Shown here: in pieces, positions 9,017 through 18,823 of the stretch
How the letters are laid out: each line of letters opens with the position of its first letter
How positions within the stretch are numbered: position 1 is the first letter of the stretch
NCBI RefSeq assembly: GCF_004214895.1
Contig: NZ_CP035952.1
Span: 682,001 to 746,000 of the forward strand
Reading direction: 5' to 3'
Source of the DNA: Pseudomonas tructae
Lineage (GTDB): Bacteria > Pseudomonadota > Gammaproteobacteria > Pseudomonadales > Pseudomonadaceae
Length of the DNA stretch: 64,000 nt
Translations under genes and position numbers: made by a program
The notes under the pieces: generated by a model
Databases searched by the model: none
Told to the model about the DNA's origin: nothing
What the model saw: only the letters and a program-made list of their open reading frames with translations

Positions 9017-9514
9017 ATGCCAATATTCAAACGCTTCAACCTGCCATGCCGCTGGCTGTTCCGCGCCATGCTGACAGTCGCCGCTATAGCCCCGGTATCT
9101 GCCGCCGTGGCTGAGGAGGGCAGTTGGTATCTACAGACCAGCCTCTACACCCGGCATTTCAATCCCAAGCCCGAGCACCTCGAGCGTCAGGAGCTGATCG
9201 GCCTGGAGCGCAATCGTGCCGATGGCCTGCTCTATGGCGCGGCGACCTTTCGCAACTCGTACCGCCAACGCTCGGTGTATGCCTATGGCGGCAAAGTTTG
9301 GAATCATGGCCACTGGCCTGTCTATGCCAAGGTCAGCGGCGGATTGCTGCACGGTTATCGCGGAGATTATCGCGACAATATTCTGCTCAACCGCTTCGGT
9401 GTGGCGCCATCGATCATTCCGTCGCTGGGTATACGCCTGGGGCCTGTCGGCCTGGAAGCTGTGCTGCTGGGGGGCAATGCAATGATGGTGAACGCCGGTT
9501 ATCGCTTCAAGTAA
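9017..9514 (+). CDS. Small exported protein, probable outer-membrane beta-barrel; function unknown
   Basis: The 165-residue product has a basic N-terminus and hydrophobic stretch ending in SAAVAEEG, a good signal peptide. Alternating aromatic and polar strands follow, such as GSWYLQTSLYTRHF and SVYAYGGKVWNHG. It ends in NAGYRFK; a final aromatic strand is typical of outer-membrane barrels. Similar Pseudomonas proteins are, as I recall, often labelled sn-glycerol-3-phosphate transporter, a label I would not trust. It is a single plus-strand gene set between gpmI and envC on the opposite strand. The nearest downstream feature is a bidirectional terminator. Confidence 0.7.
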   Translation: MPIFKRFNLPCRWLFRAMLTVAAIAPVSAAVAEEGSWYLQTSLYTRHFNPKPEHLERQELIGLERNRADGLLYGAATFRNSYRQRSVYAYGGKVWNHGHWPVYAKVSGGLLHGYRGDYRDNILLNRFGVAPSIIPSLGIRLGPVGLEAVLLGGNAMMVNAGYRFK

Positions 9515-9526
9515 GCCTGCCGAATG

Positions 9527-9558
9527 AAAAAGCCCGATGTCATGGCATCGGGCTTTTT
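9527..9558. terminator. Bidirectional terminator between the beta-barrel gene and gpmI
   Basis: AAAAAGCCCGATG and CATCGGGCTTTTT form a perfect stem around a six-base loop. An A-run on one side and a T-run on the other let it work on both strands. It ends the plus-strand gene at 9514 and the minus-strand gpmI at 9572. Confidence 0.9.
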
Positions 9559-9571
9559 CGCGTAGCGTGAC

Positions 9572-11107
9572 TCAGGCGTCGAGCAGAATCGAGATGCCGG
9601 TCATTTCGGCGGGTTTTTCCAGGCCCAGCAACTTGAGCATGGTCGGTGCCACATCGGCCAGTACACCGCCTTCGCGGACCTGCACCTTGCGCTTGCCGAC
9701 ATAGATGAACGGTACCGGCTCGGTGGTGTGCGCGGTGTGCGCCTGGCCGGTGCATTCGTCTTCCATTTGCTCGACGTTGCCGTGGTCGGCGGTGATCAGC
9801 GCTTCGCCGCCAACTTTGTCCAGCGCCTCGACGATGCGCCCGACGCAGCCATCCAGTGCTTCGACCGCCTTGACCGCCGCGTCAAACACACCACTGTGGC
9901 CGACCATGTCGCCGTTGGCGTAGTTGACCACGATCACGTCGTAGCGCTGCTGCTCGATGGCCTCGACAATGCGGTCGGTCACTTCCGGCGCGCTCATCTC
10001 CGGCTGCAGGTCGTAAGTGGCGACCTTCGGTGACGGGATAAGGATGCGCTCTTCGCCTTCGAACGGCTCTTCACGGCCACCGGAGAAAAAGAAGGTGACG
10101 TGGGCGTACTTCTCGGTTTCGGCGATGCGCAGCTGGGTCTTGCCGTTTTTCGCCAGGTATTCGCCGAGCACGTTGTCCAGGCTGCCCGGGGCAAACGCCG
10201 CCGGGGCGGGGATTTTTGCCGAGTACTGGGTCAGGCCGATGTAGGCGGCGAGCTTTGGCAGGCGTGCCCGTGGGAATTCGTTGAAGTCCGGCTCGACGAA
10301 CACCCGCGACAGCTCGCGGGCGCGGTCGGCGCGGAAATTCATGAAGATCACCGCGTCGCCGTCTTCGACCTTGACCGCCTCGCCAATGCGCGTGGCCTTG
10401 ACGAATTCGTCGCTCTCGTTGCGGGCGTAGGCTGCTTCAAGGCCGGCAAGGGCCGTGTCGGCGCTGAACTCGGCGCTGCTGTCGACGATCAGGTTGTAGG
10501 CTGCCGATACGCGGTCCCAGCGGTTGTCGCGGTCCATGGCGTAGTAGCGGCCGATCAGGCTGGCAATACGGCCCTTACCGAGTTTGGTAAAGGTGGCATC
10601 GAGCAGTTCGATCGACGACTGCGCGCTTTTGGGCGGGGTGTCGCGGCCATCGAGGAAGGCGTGCAGGTAGATTTTCTCGGCACCGCGCTTGGCGGCAAGT
10701 TCAGCCATGGCTACCAGATGGTCCTGGTGGCTGTGCACGCCGCCATCGGAGAGCAGCCCGAGGATGTGCACGGCCTTGCCGGCACCGACGGCTTTGTCGA
10801 CCGCGCCGCACAGTACGGGGTTGTCGAAGAACTCGCCGTCCTTGATCGCCTTGGTCACCCGGGTGAAGTCCTGGTACACCACGCGGCCGGCACCCAGGTT
10901 CATGTGGCCGACTTCGGAGTTGCCCATTTGCCCGTCCGGCAGGCCGACATCCATGCCCGAACCGGAGATCAAGCCATGCGGCTGGGTAGCACGCAGGCGA
11001 TCGTAGACCGGCGTGTTGGCCGAATAGATGGCGTTGTATTCGTGGCTTTCGCTGTGACCGAAACCATCCAGGATGATCAGGACCAAGGGTTTTGGCGTGC
11101 TCGTCAT
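9572..11107 (-). CDS. gpmI: GpmI, 2,3-bisphosphoglycerate-independent phosphoglycerate mutase
   Basis: The protein has 511 residues, the normal family length, beginning [15 protein letters not shown] at the ATG at 11107. A GTG five codons upstream (11122) is possible but less usual. The alkaline-phosphatase-like metal site opens with ILDGFG, and the phosphorylated serine is Ser64 in GNSEVGH. A second metal cluster is visible in TADHGN near residue 440. This manganese-dependent cytoplasmic enzyme interconverts 3- and 2-phosphoglycerate in glycolysis and gluconeogenesis. It is divergent from the rhodanese-grxC-secB unit and ends at a bidirectional terminator. Confidence 0.97.
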   Translation of the reverse strand: MTSTPKPLVLIILDGFGHSESHEYNAIYSANTPVYDRLRATQPHGLISGSGMDVGLPDGQMGNSEVGHMNLGAGRVVYQDFTRVTKAIKDGEFFDNPVLCGAVDKAVGAGKAVHILGLLSDGGVHSHQDHLVAMAELAAKRGAEKIYLHAFLDGRDTPPKSAQSSIELLDATFTKLGKGRIASLIGRYYAMDRDNRWDRVSAAYNLIVDSSAEFSADTALAGLEAAYARNESDEFVKATRIGEAVKVEDGDAVIFMNFRADRARELSRVFVEPDFNEFPRARLPKLAAYIGLTQYSAKIPAPAAFAPGSLDNVLGEYLAKNGKTQLRIAETEKYAHVTFFFSGGREEPFEGEERILIPSPKVATYDLQPEMSAPEVTDRIVEAIEQQRYDVIVVNYANGDMVGHSGVFDAAVKAVEALDGCVGRIVEALDKVGGEALITADHGNVEQMEDECTGQAHTAHTTEPVPFIYVGKRKVQVREGGVLADVAPTMLKLLGLEKPAEMTGISILLDA

Positions 11108-11262
11108 CAATCCCACACTCACGGTTGTTCAGATGATAAAGACACGCATTTTAGGGCAAATTGGCCACGAATGACGAATTAACCTTGCGCGCCCGGCGGC
11201 GCTGGCCGACGGGCTGCAAGCCGGCAATGAGAATTACTGGCGATAACCCTGCCCGGCGGGCT

Positions 11263-11290
11263 TTGGCCGACCTTGGGGGCTGTGTATACT
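11263..11290 (+). promoter_or_regulatory. Candidate sigma-70 promoter of the rhodanese-grxC-secB unit
   Basis: TTGGCC (11263-11268) and TATACT (11285-11290) are separated by 16 bp and lie 34 bp before the rhodanese ATG. The -10 is good and the -35 moderate. Confidence 0.5.
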
Positions 11291-11324
11291 GGCCAACATT
11301 TTTAATGGCCTGGAACACCCTCCG

Positions 11325-11741
11325 ATGGTTGCTCACCTGATTGAATTCGCAACAAATCACTATCTGCTGGTCGGTATCTTCGTCGTTCTGCTGGTTTTGC
11401 TGATCGTCACCGAAGCGCGCAAGGGCGGCCGCAGCCTGAGCACCGGCGAGCTGACTGCGCTGGTCAACGCCGACAAAGGCCTGGTGATCGACATCCGTTC
11501 GAGCAAGGACTACGCCGCAGGTCATATCGTTGGCGCCGTGAACATTCCCCAGGATAAAGTCGCCGCACGCGTCGGCGAGCTGGAGAAGCACAAGGCCAAC
11601 AAGACCCTGATCATCGTCGACGCCATGGGCCAGCACGCCGGTACCACCGCTCGCGAACTGCTCAAGGCCGGCTTCACCGCTGCCAAGCTTTCGGGCGGCG
11701 TGTCGAGCTGGAAGGCCGACAATCTGCCGCTGGTGAAGTGA
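11325..11741 (+). CDS. Membrane-anchored rhodanese-like protein lacking the catalytic cysteine (YibN-like)
   Basis: The 138-residue protein has an N-terminal membrane helix (about 14-29, LLVGIFVVLLVLLIV) and then a rhodanese domain (about 38-136) with the usual DIRSSKDYAAGHI and GGVSSWK motifs. The active-site loop, normally Cys-containing, reads VDAMGQHAGTT, and there is no cysteine anywhere in the protein. Sulfur transfer by the classical persulfide route is therefore impossible. It may bind a partner instead. It sits just upstream of grxC (one base between stop and start) and secB, the same order as in many gammaproteobacteria, so a redox or export-linked role is plausible but unproven. 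Confidence 0.88.
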   Translation: MVAHLIEFATNHYLLVGIFVVLLVLLIVTEARKGGRSLSTGELTALVNADKGLVIDIRSSKDYAAGHIVGAVNIPQDKVAARVGELEKHKANKTLIIVDAMGQHAGTTARELLKAGFTAAKLSGGVSSWKADNLPLVK

Positions 11742-11742
11742 C

Positions 11743-11997
11743 ATGAGCCAGGTCATCGTCTACTCCAGCGACTACTGCCCTTATTGCTCGCGGGCCAAGC
11801 ACCTGCTTGCCAGCAAAGGCGTGGCCTTCGAAGAGATCAAGGTCGATGGCAAGCCTCAGCTGCGCGCCGAAATGAGCCAGAAGGCCGGCCGTACTTCGGT
11901 GCCGCAGATCTGGGTGGGCTCCACCCACGTCGGCGGTTGCGACGACCTGTATGCCCTGGAGCGCGCCGGCAAGCTCGACGCGCTGCTCAAGGCCTGA
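11743..11997 (+). CDS. grxC: Glutaredoxin 3
   Basis: The 84-residue protein is a single thioredoxin-fold domain with the dithiol active site Cys12-Pro-Tyr-Cys15. A cis-Pro segment (TSVPQIW) and the glutathione-binding GGCDDL motif near residue 65 follow. It reduces protein and glutathione mixed disulfides in the cytoplasm using glutathione. It begins one base after the rhodanese stop and is followed 40 bp later by secB, so the three genes probably share one transcript. Confidence 0.96.
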   Translation: MSQVIVYSSDYCPYCSRAKHLLASKGVAFEEIKVDGKPQLRAEMSQKAGRTSVPQIWVGSTHVGGCDDLYALERAGKLDALLKA

Positions 11998-12037
11998 ATC
12001 AGAAACCCGTTAAAGACTCTGGAAAGAAGGATCTGTC

Positions 12038-12529
12038 ATGACTGATCAACAGAACAACGATGCCGCCGCAGCAGCCGACGACAACACTCCGCAATTCTCC
12101 CTGCAGCGCATCTATGTGCGCGACCTGTCGTTCGAAGCGCCGAAAAGCCCGGCGATCTTCCGTCAGCAGTGGGAACCGAGCGTTGCCCTGGACCTGAACA
12201 CCAAGCAGAAAGGCCTGGAAGGCGACTTCCACGAGGTCGTGCTGACCCTGTCGGTGACCGTGAAGAACGGCGACGAAGTAGCCTTCATCGCTGAAGTGCA
12301 ACAAGCCGGTATCTTCCTGATCAAGAACCTCGACGCGGCATCGATGAGCCACACCCTGGGCGCGTTCTGCCCGAACATCCTGTTCCCGTACGCCCGTGAA
12401 ACGCTGGACAGCCTGGTGACCCGTGGTTCGTTCCCGGCGCTGATGCTCTCGCCGGTCAACTTCGACGCCCTGTACGCTCAGGAAATGCAACGCATGCAGG
12501 AAGCTGGCGAAGCGCCTTCGCTGCAATAA
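12038..12529 (+). CDS. secB: SecB, protein-export chaperone
   Basis: The 163-residue protein matches the family length and pattern: an acidic N-terminal tail, [16 protein letters not shown] at about 20-35, and the [10 protein letters not shown] segment near 113-122. SecB is a cytoplasmic tetramer that keeps precursors unfolded and hands them to SecA. AGAAAG at 12022-12027 provides a Shine-Dalgarno-like site. A strong hairpin terminator follows the stop. Confidence 0.97.
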   Translation: MTDQQNNDAAAAADDNTPQFSLQRIYVRDLSFEAPKSPAIFRQQWEPSVALDLNTKQKGLEGDFHEVVLTLSVTVKNGDEVAFIAEVQQAGIFLIKNLDAASMSHTLGAFCPNILFPYARETLDSLVTRGSFPALMLSPVNFDALYAQEMQRMQEAGEAPSLQ

Positions 12530-12546
12530 GCCTGTTGCGATGTAAT

Positions 12547-12575
12547 GAAAAAGCGCCCTCAGGGGCGCTTTTTTC
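12547..12575. terminator. Bidirectional terminator between secB and trmL
   Basis: AAAAAGCGCCC and GGGCGCTTTTTT pair around a short TCAG-type loop, with an A-run upstream and a T-run downstream. It can end both secB (plus) and trmL (minus). Confidence 0.88.
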
Positions 12576-12608
12576 TTGGGAGTCTGTGGGAGCGGCTGTG
12601 GGCTTGGC

Positions 12609-13064
12609 TCAGGCAAAGCCCTGCTGACGCCACGCTTCATACACCGTCACCGCGACAGTATTGGACAGGTTCAAGCTGCGGCAGCCCGGGCGCATCGGCA
12701 GGCGCAGGCGTTGCTCGGTGGGCAGGCTGTCCAGCACGTCGGCAGGCAAACCGCGGCTTTCCGGGCCGAACAGAAAGGCGTCACCCGGCTGGAAAGCGGT
12801 TTCATGGTACGGGTGCGAGGCTTTTGTGGTGAAGGCGAACACGCGTGGCTGGCCCAGGCTTTCCAGGCAGCTGGACAGGTCTACGTGGCGCTTGAGCGTG
12901 GCATACTCGTGGTAGTCCAGACCGGCCCGGCGCAAGCGCTTGTCGTCCAGTTCGAAGCCGATCGGCTCGATCAGGTGCAGGTGGCAGCCGCTGTTGGCAC
13001 ACAGTCTGATGATGTTGCCGGTATTCGGCGGAATCTCTGGTTGAAAGAGGATGACGTGAAACAT
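12609..13064 (-). CDS. trmL: TrmL, tRNA (cytidine34-2'-O)-methyltransferase
   Basis: The 151-residue SPOUT-class enzyme begins [18 protein letters not shown]. It carries the knot motifs [11 protein letters not shown] (about 103-113) and [15 protein letters not shown] (about 124-138), which bind S-adenosylmethionine. It methylates the wobble base of leucine tRNAs. The ATG at 13064 gives the standard length, with CGGAG seven bases upstream. That ribosome-binding site lies inside the divergent gene, whose own ATG overlaps this one by two bases. Confidence 0.95.
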   Translation of the reverse strand: MFHVILFQPEIPPNTGNIIRLCANSGCHLHLIEPIGFELDDKRLRRAGLDYHEYATLKRHVDLSSCLESLGQPRVFAFTTKASHPYHETAFQPGDAFLFGPESRGLPADVLDSLPTEQRLRLPMRPGCRSLNLSNTVAVTVYEAWRQQGFA

Positions 13065-13500
13065 GCACGGCTCCGAACATAAAGATGGTGAGCATTCTAC
13101 TCCTGAACCGGACCCGCGTTCGCAGCTATGGCCGCGCGTACTGTTTTCCCTGGCGCTGTTCGGCATGCTGGTGGGGCTGATGATCGGTCGTATTACTGCT
13201 CCCGAGCCGCGGGTGCTGGAGCAGGTAGAGGTGTTCGAGGCGGGGTTGAACCTGTGGTTCAACGAAGAGCCCAAGCTGCACGGCGAAGAGGTCGAAGGCA
13301 CCCTGGCGCTGTTGTTCGAGGCCGAGGGCAAGGCTGCGCGCGGGCAGTTGCAGTTGCAGGGTAAGCCGGTGAGCTGGCGGGTGCAGCACAGCGATGGCGG
13401 CTTGCTCGTGACCCTGGTCGCGGCCCGCCCCCTGCACGGCGAGTGGATCGGTGCAGAGGAGGGCGGACGCTGGCGGGTGCAGGTGAAGCTGCGTGAATAA
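13063..13500 (+). CDS. Small single-pass membrane protein of unknown function
   Basis: The 145-residue product has a polar N-terminus, one transmembrane helix at about 25-43 ([18 protein letters not shown]) and a C-terminal domain of about 100 residues that would face the periplasm. Codon usage is Pseudomonas-like, which supports a real gene. I do not recognise the domain. The ATG at 13063-13065 overlaps the trmL ATG on the other strand, and AGAGGA about 12 bases upstream serves as ribosome-binding site. No other ATG, GTG or TTG keeps the helix with a better site. The stop is followed by the sRNA candidate downstream of ntrC. Confidence 0.7.
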   Translation: MHGSEHKDGEHSTPEPDPRSQLWPRVLFSLALFGMLVGLMIGRITAPEPRVLEQVEVFEAGLNLWFNEEPKLHGEEVEGTLALLFEAEGKAARGQLQLQGKPVSWRVQHSDGGLLVTLVAARPLHGEWIGAEEGGRWRVQVKLRE

Positions 13501-13551
13501 AAGAGGGGATTCCCCGGCCTGCCTGTACCAAGGCCCCCAAAACTGGAAGTA
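13497..13551 (-). ncRNA. Candidate NtrC/sigma-54-dependent small RNA (NrsZ-like) downstream of ntrC
   Basis: A sigma-54 type promoter at 13563-13577 would start transcription at about 13551 on the minus strand. The RNA would contain a GCCT-TGGTAC-AGGC hairpin and end at GGGGA-A-TCCCC followed by TCTTTTATT (13515 down to about 13496). In P. aeruginosa the nitrogen-regulated sRNA NrsZ lies in the intergenic region after ntrC and depends on NtrBC and RpoN; position, orientation with ntrC and promoter type fit that. Length and 3' end are inferred, and I could not compare with NrsZ sequence. The end of the transcript touches the stop of the convergent small membrane protein gene. Confidence 0.5.
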
Positions 13552-13562
13552 CTGATACTAAG

Positions 13563-13577
13563 GCAGGGTGTGTGCCA
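13563..13577 (-). promoter_or_regulatory. Sigma-54 (-24/-12) promoter of the sRNA candidate
   Basis: Minus-strand TGGCAC-N5-CTGC matches the -24 element perfectly and the -12 element at all but one base (consensus TTGC). It lies in the non-coding gap between ntrC and the small membrane protein gene. Confidence 0.55.
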
Positions 13578-13661
13578 GTTTTATTGCAGTGCGCAAAATG
13601 GCAGGTTTTGAGGGGGTGGGTAGGGTTTTTGAGGGGATTTGTGCCTTGCTGCGGTGCGCAC

Positions 13662-13678
13662 GGCACAGCATCGGTGCA
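13662..13678 (-). promoter_or_regulatory. NtrC-binding site upstream of the sRNA candidate
   Basis: Minus-strand TGCACCGATGCTGTGCC resembles the NtrC consensus TGCACC-N4-TGGTGCA, with the left half complete and GTGC kept in the right half. It is centred about 119 bp upstream of the predicted start at 13551, a normal enhancer distance. Confidence 0.5.
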
Positions 13679-13683
13679 AAAAG

Positions 13684-13722
13684 CATCGCGGGGCAAGCCC
13701 GCTCCCGCAGAGTGGGGGCGGG
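13684..13722. repeat. REP palindrome (decayed pair)
   Basis: TCGCGGGGCAAGCCCGCTCC is followed by CGCAG and a shortened inverted partner (GTGGGGGCGGGCT). It lies between ntrC and the sRNA promoter region, with one mismatch against the common P. putida REP arm. Confidence 0.8.
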
Positions 13723-13729
13723 CTGATGC

Positions 13730-15162
<1,433 letters not shown>

Positions 15163-15166
<4 letters not shown>

Positions 15167-16248
15167 GAGGCGTTGGCTCCTTGTTCCAGCGGCAGGAAGA
15201 TCGAGAAAGTGGTGTGGCCAGGGTGGCTGTCACATTCGATCAGGCCCTGGTGCTGGCTGATGATGTTCTGGGTAATGGCCAGGCCCAGCCCGGTACCGTC
15301 CGGACGGCCGCTGACCATGGGGTAGAAGATGGTTTCCTGCAGCTCGGCAGGGATGCCGGGGCCGTTGTCGATGATCTCGATGCGGGCCACCAGGCGGTGA
15401 CGGGTGTGGCCTATGGTGAATTGGCGCATGGCCCGGGTGCGCAGGCTGATGCGCCCCAGGCGCAGCTCGTTCTGGCCGCTGATCGCCTGCATGGCGTTGC
15501 GCACGATGTTCAGTACCGCCTGGATCATCTGCTCACGGTCGATCAGTACATCCGGCAGGCTCGGGTCGTAGTCGCGCACCAGGGTGATCCCACCCTGGCT
15601 TTCGGCATCGACCAGGCTGCAGACCCGCTCCAGCACTTCGTGAATGTTGGTCATGGCCAGCGACGGCAGCTTGTTCGAGCCGAGCATGCGGTCCACCAGG
15701 TTGCGCAGGCGATCGGCCTCTTCGATGATCACATTGGTGTAATCCTTAAGGCCTTCTTCGGGTAGCTCGCGGGCCAGCAACTGGGCGGCGCCGCGAATGC
15801 CGCCGAGCGGGTTCTTGATTTCGTGAGCCAGGCCGCGCACCAGCATCTTGGTGGTTTCCTGCTTGGACAACTGGGCCTCTTCCTTGGTGATGCGCAGCAG
15901 TCGGTCGCGCGGGTGCACTTCCAGCAGCAGCAAGGTCGAGCCTTTGCTGAGGATCGGCGTCACCGCGTAGTCGACGGTCTGGGTCTGCCCGGTCAGCGAG
16001 GTCAACTGGGCTTCACGCTTGGTGAAGGGGTGCGCCTGTTCCACCGCCTGGCGCAGGGAGTTCAGCGCCTCGGGCGATTCGGTGAACAGCTCGCTGATGA
16101 ACTGCCCATGGCTGCGCTGGCCGCTGATGGCCAGGAGCATTTCCGCCGCCGGGTTCATGTATTCGAGACGCAACTGGGCGTCGAGCAGGATGGTGGCGGT
16201 GGTCAGGTTGTCCAGTAGCAGTCGGTGCAGTGCATCGCTGATGGTCAT
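15163..16248 (-). CDS. ntrB: NtrB, nitrogen-sensing histidine kinase
   Basis: The soluble 361-residue kinase has an N-terminal PAS domain (about 5-115), a dimerisation/phosphoacceptor helix with His142 in LAHEIKNPLGG, and an ATPase domain. The latter shows the N box (NIVRNAMQAI), G1 (DNGPGIP) and G2 (GTGLGLAI). PII proteins normally control whether it phosphorylates or dephosphorylates NtrC. It has no membrane segment. It is followed by ntrC with a 4-bp overlap, indicating translational coupling. The ATG at 16248 gives the family-standard N-terminus. Confidence 0.97.
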
Positions 16249-16504
16249 GGGGCGTCGGTGACCTCTTTTGGCTCATACAACCTCGGCCTGGGCCCAAGTC
16301 GCGGTCGCTGGTAATCCGCTGATATGAAGAAAATGCAAAAAGCAAACCAAGGCTCCGAAAAGAAGCGAAATTTCCGGATTAAGACCTGTATTTGCGCGAG
16401 AAATACCTACAAAGTCCTGAGGTAGCGCTTTGTGTGAACCAAAATGGGCTGAGTTGCTCAAGTGCAGGCAGATGCGTGCACCAATATAGAGCATAGAGGA
16501 AGGA

Positions 16505-17053
16505 TTACAGCGGCGAGCACAAATGCGTGGTGGCGCGGATCAGGGCCAGGGATTGCTGCGGGTTTTTATCCAGTTGATCGATGCTGCGGGCGAGGGTCGC
16601 CTGGCACTGCACTGGGCGGTTGCGATCAAACTCCGCCAGTTGGCTGAGCAATGTGCGTTGCAGGCGGTCCAGTTGTGGGCGCAATTGTTTTCCGAGGTCA
16701 ATGCGCTGTGTGTCTGGCGCACTGCCAACGGCATGCCAGCGAGACAGGGCGCTGTACTGCAACAGCTTGTTGGCTTCGATCTGGTCGGCAAAGAAACGGG
16801 CGGCCCGTTGCCCATCCACTCCAAAGCGCACGGCTTGCGCCTGGGCATTGGCAATGACTTGCTGCTCGCGCTCCGGCGCAGCTACCGGCTGGCCCGAGTC
16901 CCACTTGTTCAGGGCGACCGCTTCGGCGATGTCCAGGCGTTGATTCACGCTCTCAAGCAGGCGTGACAGGGCAGTTGGCGGTGCAGGCGTTGTGGCGCAA
17001 CCGTGCAAGAGCAGAGTTGACGTCAGCAGCAGGGGAAGCAGGGGCGTGCGCAT
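16505..17053 (-). CDS. Secreted AroQ-type chorismate mutase, predicted lipoprotein
   Basis: The 182-residue protein opens with a type II signal peptide whose lipobox is LHGC (Cys about 19), so it should be lipid-anchored. The mature part is all alpha-helical and shows AroQ-gamma features: a conserved Arg in NQRLDIAEAVALNKW, REQQVIANAQAQAVRFGV, and FFADQIEANKLLQYSALSRWH with the active-site Glu and Gln region. Exported enzymes of this class convert chorismate to prephenate outside the cytoplasm. The ATG at 17053 was chosen over an upstream TTG. It sits alone on the minus strand between glnA and ntrB, 256 bp before ntrB. Its physiological role in Pseudomonas is unclear. Confidence 0.75.
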   Translation of the reverse strand: MRTPLLPLLLTSTLLLHGCATTPAPPTALSRLLESVNQRLDIAEAVALNKWDSGQPVAAPEREQQVIANAQAQAVRFGVDGQRAARFFADQIEANKLLQYSALSRWHAVGSAPDTQRIDLGKQLRPQLDRLQRTLLSQLAEFDRNRPVQCQATLARSIDQLDKNPQQSLALIRATTHLCSPL

Positions 17054-17140
17054 GGCGAGGGTCCGTAGCGGCAAAACAGTAGTGTGCAGCTTTGCGCGGC
17101 TTTTACCTGTCGGTCAATGCCGACAAGAATGTCAGAAAAA

Positions 17141-17168
17141 CAAAAGGCCTCCCGGAGGAGGCCTTTGT
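17141..17168 (-). terminator. Terminator of glnA
   Basis: The minus strand reads AAAGGCCTCC...GGGAGGCCTTTTG, a hairpin of about 9 bp with a short T-run, 33 bp after the glnA stop. It separates glnA from the chorismate mutase gene. Confidence 0.8.
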
Positions 17169-17200
17169 CACACTACGCCGCTTGTGCGGGCGTCACTGAA

Positions 17201-18607
17201 TCAGCAGCTGTAGTACAGCTCGTATTCCAGTGGGTGCACGAAGGTGCGCACTTTGATCTCTTCTTCCGATTTCAGCTCGATGTAGGCATCGATGAAGTCG
17301 TCGGAGAACACGCCGCCCTTGGTCAGGAACGCACGGCCCTTGTCCAGCTCTTCCAGGGCTTCTTTCAGGCTGCCGCACACCTGTGGGATCTCTTTCGCCT
17401 CTTCAGGCGGCAGGTCGTACAGGTTTTTGTCGGCGGCATCGCCTGGGTGGATCTTGTTCTGGATACCGTCCAGGCCGGCCATCAGCAGGGCGGCAAAGCA
17501 CAGGTACGGGTTGGCAGCCGGGTCCGGGAAGCGTGCTTCGATACGGCGGGCCTTAGGGCTCGACACGTAAGGAATGCGGATCGAGGCGGAACGGTTGCGA
17601 GCCGAGTAGGCCAGCATGACCGGCGCTTCGAAGCCTGGTACCAGACGCTTGTAGGAGTTGGTCGCCGGGTTGGTGAAGCCGTTCAGGGCCTTACCGTGCT
17701 TGATGATACCGCCGATGAAGTACAGCGCGGTGTCGGACAGGCCGGCATAGCCTTCGCCTGCAAAGGTGTTCTTGCCGTCTTTCCAGATCGACATGTGCAC
17801 GTGCATGCCCGAGCCGTTGTCACCGTACAGCGGCTTAGGCATGAAGGTGGCGGTGCGGCCGTAAGCATCGGCAACGTTGTGCACGACGTATTTCAGGGCT
17901 TGAACTTCGTCGGCTTTCTTCACCAGGGTGTTGAACTTGACGCCGATTTCGTTCTGGCCGGCAGTTGCCACTTCGTGGTGGTGAACTTCGACGGTTTGGC
18001 CCATTTCTTCCAGTGCATTGCACATGGCAGTACGGATTTCGTGGTCGTGGTCGAACGGCGGGACCGGGAAGTAACCACCTTTGACGCCTGGACGGTGGCC
18101 TTTGTTGCCACCTTCGACGTCCTGGTCGGACATCCACGAGCCTTGCTCGGAGTAGATCTTGAACATGGAGCCGGAGATGTCGGACTTGAACTTCACTTCG
18201 TCGAAGATGAAGAACTCAGGCTCGGGACCGGCGTACACGGTGTCACCGATCAGGGTGCTTTTCAGGTGCTCTTCGGCGCGGCGGGCGATGGCACGTGGAT
18301 CGCGATCGTAGCCCTGCATGCTGGCAGGGTCGATGATGTCGCAGGTCAGGATCAGGGTCGGCTCTTCGGTGAACGGATCGAGCACGGCGGTGGAGTCGTC
18401 CGGCATCAGGATCATGTCGGAGGCTTCGATGCCTTTCCAGCCGGCGATGGAGGAACCGTCGAACATCTTGCCGGTTTCGAAGAAGTCTTCGTCCAGGCCG
18501 TCACGGGCAGGCATGGTGACGTGGTGTTGGACGCCCTTGGTGTCAGTGAAGCGCAGATCAATCCATTTAACGTCATGATCTTTGATGAGTTGAACCGACT
18601 TCGACAT
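17201..18607 (-). CDS. glnA: GlnA, type I glutamine synthetase
   Basis: The 468-residue subunit matches GSI of enteric bacteria in length. The ATG at 18607 has GGAGG upstream; longer in-frame extensions are not supported. Visible signatures are FDGSSIAGW (about 49-57), the ATP-binding [14 protein letters not shown] segment near 260, and Tyr397 in NLYDLPPEE, the site adenylylated by GlnE. The dodecameric enzyme makes glutamine from glutamate, ammonia and ATP. Upstream are a sigma-54 promoter and two NtrC sites, so it is induced under nitrogen limitation. It is adjacent to the ntrBC block. Confidence 0.99.
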   Translation of the reverse strand: MSKSVQLIKDHDVKWIDLRFTDTKGVQHHVTMPARDGLDEDFFETGKMFDGSSIAGWKGIEASDMILMPDDSTAVLDPFTEEPTLILTCDIIDPASMQGYDRDPRAIARRAEEHLKSTLIGDTVYAGPEPEFFIFDEVKFKSDISGSMFKIYSEQGSWMSDQDVEGGNKGHRPGVKGGYFPVPPFDHDHEIRTAMCNALEEMGQTVEVHHHEVATAGQNEIGVKFNTLVKKADEVQALKYVVHNVADAYGRTATFMPKPLYGDNGSGMHVHMSIWKDGKNTFAGEGYAGLSDTALYFIGGIIKHGKALNGFTNPATNSYKRLVPGFEAPVMLAYSARNRSASIRIPYVSSPKARRIEARFPDPAANPYLCFAALLMAGLDGIQNKIHPGDAADKNLYDLPPEEAKEIPQVCGSLKEALEELDKGRAFLTKGGVFSDDFIDAYIELKSEEEIKVRTFVHPLEYELYYSC

Positions 18608-18705
18608 AGTGTCCTCCGGGTGGGGTAGAGCTTGCCTGTGCAGCCCTTTAATTTGGGTGATGCCGGGCGCGAATAGTCGGCCAAGGCAACCTGCCTCACA
18701 AGGGA

Positions 18706-18720
18706 GCAAATTGCATGCCA
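18706..18720 (-). promoter_or_regulatory. Sigma-54 promoter of glnA
   Basis: Minus-strand TGGCATG-N4-TTGCT is a full match to the -24/-12 consensus TGGCAYR-N4-TTGCW. The predicted start is near 18694, giving a leader of about 87 nt before the glnA ATG. Confidence 0.85.
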
Positions 18721-18791
18721 GTGCCCCGAGTTGGAATCTTTGCCTCAAACCCAAGCGTTTGCGGTCGATTTCGCCAATTCCCGGCTTTTTT

Positions 18792-18808
18792 CTGCACTCT
18801 AAAGATGC
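18792..18808. promoter_or_regulatory. NtrC site, promoter-proximal (weaker)
   Basis: TGCACTCTAAAGATGCG matches the left half TGCAC and the GC-rich end of the right half of the NtrC consensus. Its centre lies near -106 relative to the predicted glnA start and exactly 32 bp from the stronger site at 18824, the same spacing as in E. coli glnA. Confidence 0.55.
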
Positions 18809-18823
18809 GTCAAGCGGGCATAA

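Noticed and set aside
12583..12602. CTGTGGGAGCGG next to the secB terminator as a REP copy
   Set aside because: Only a fragment of one arm is present with no palindrome, so it is at most a remnant.
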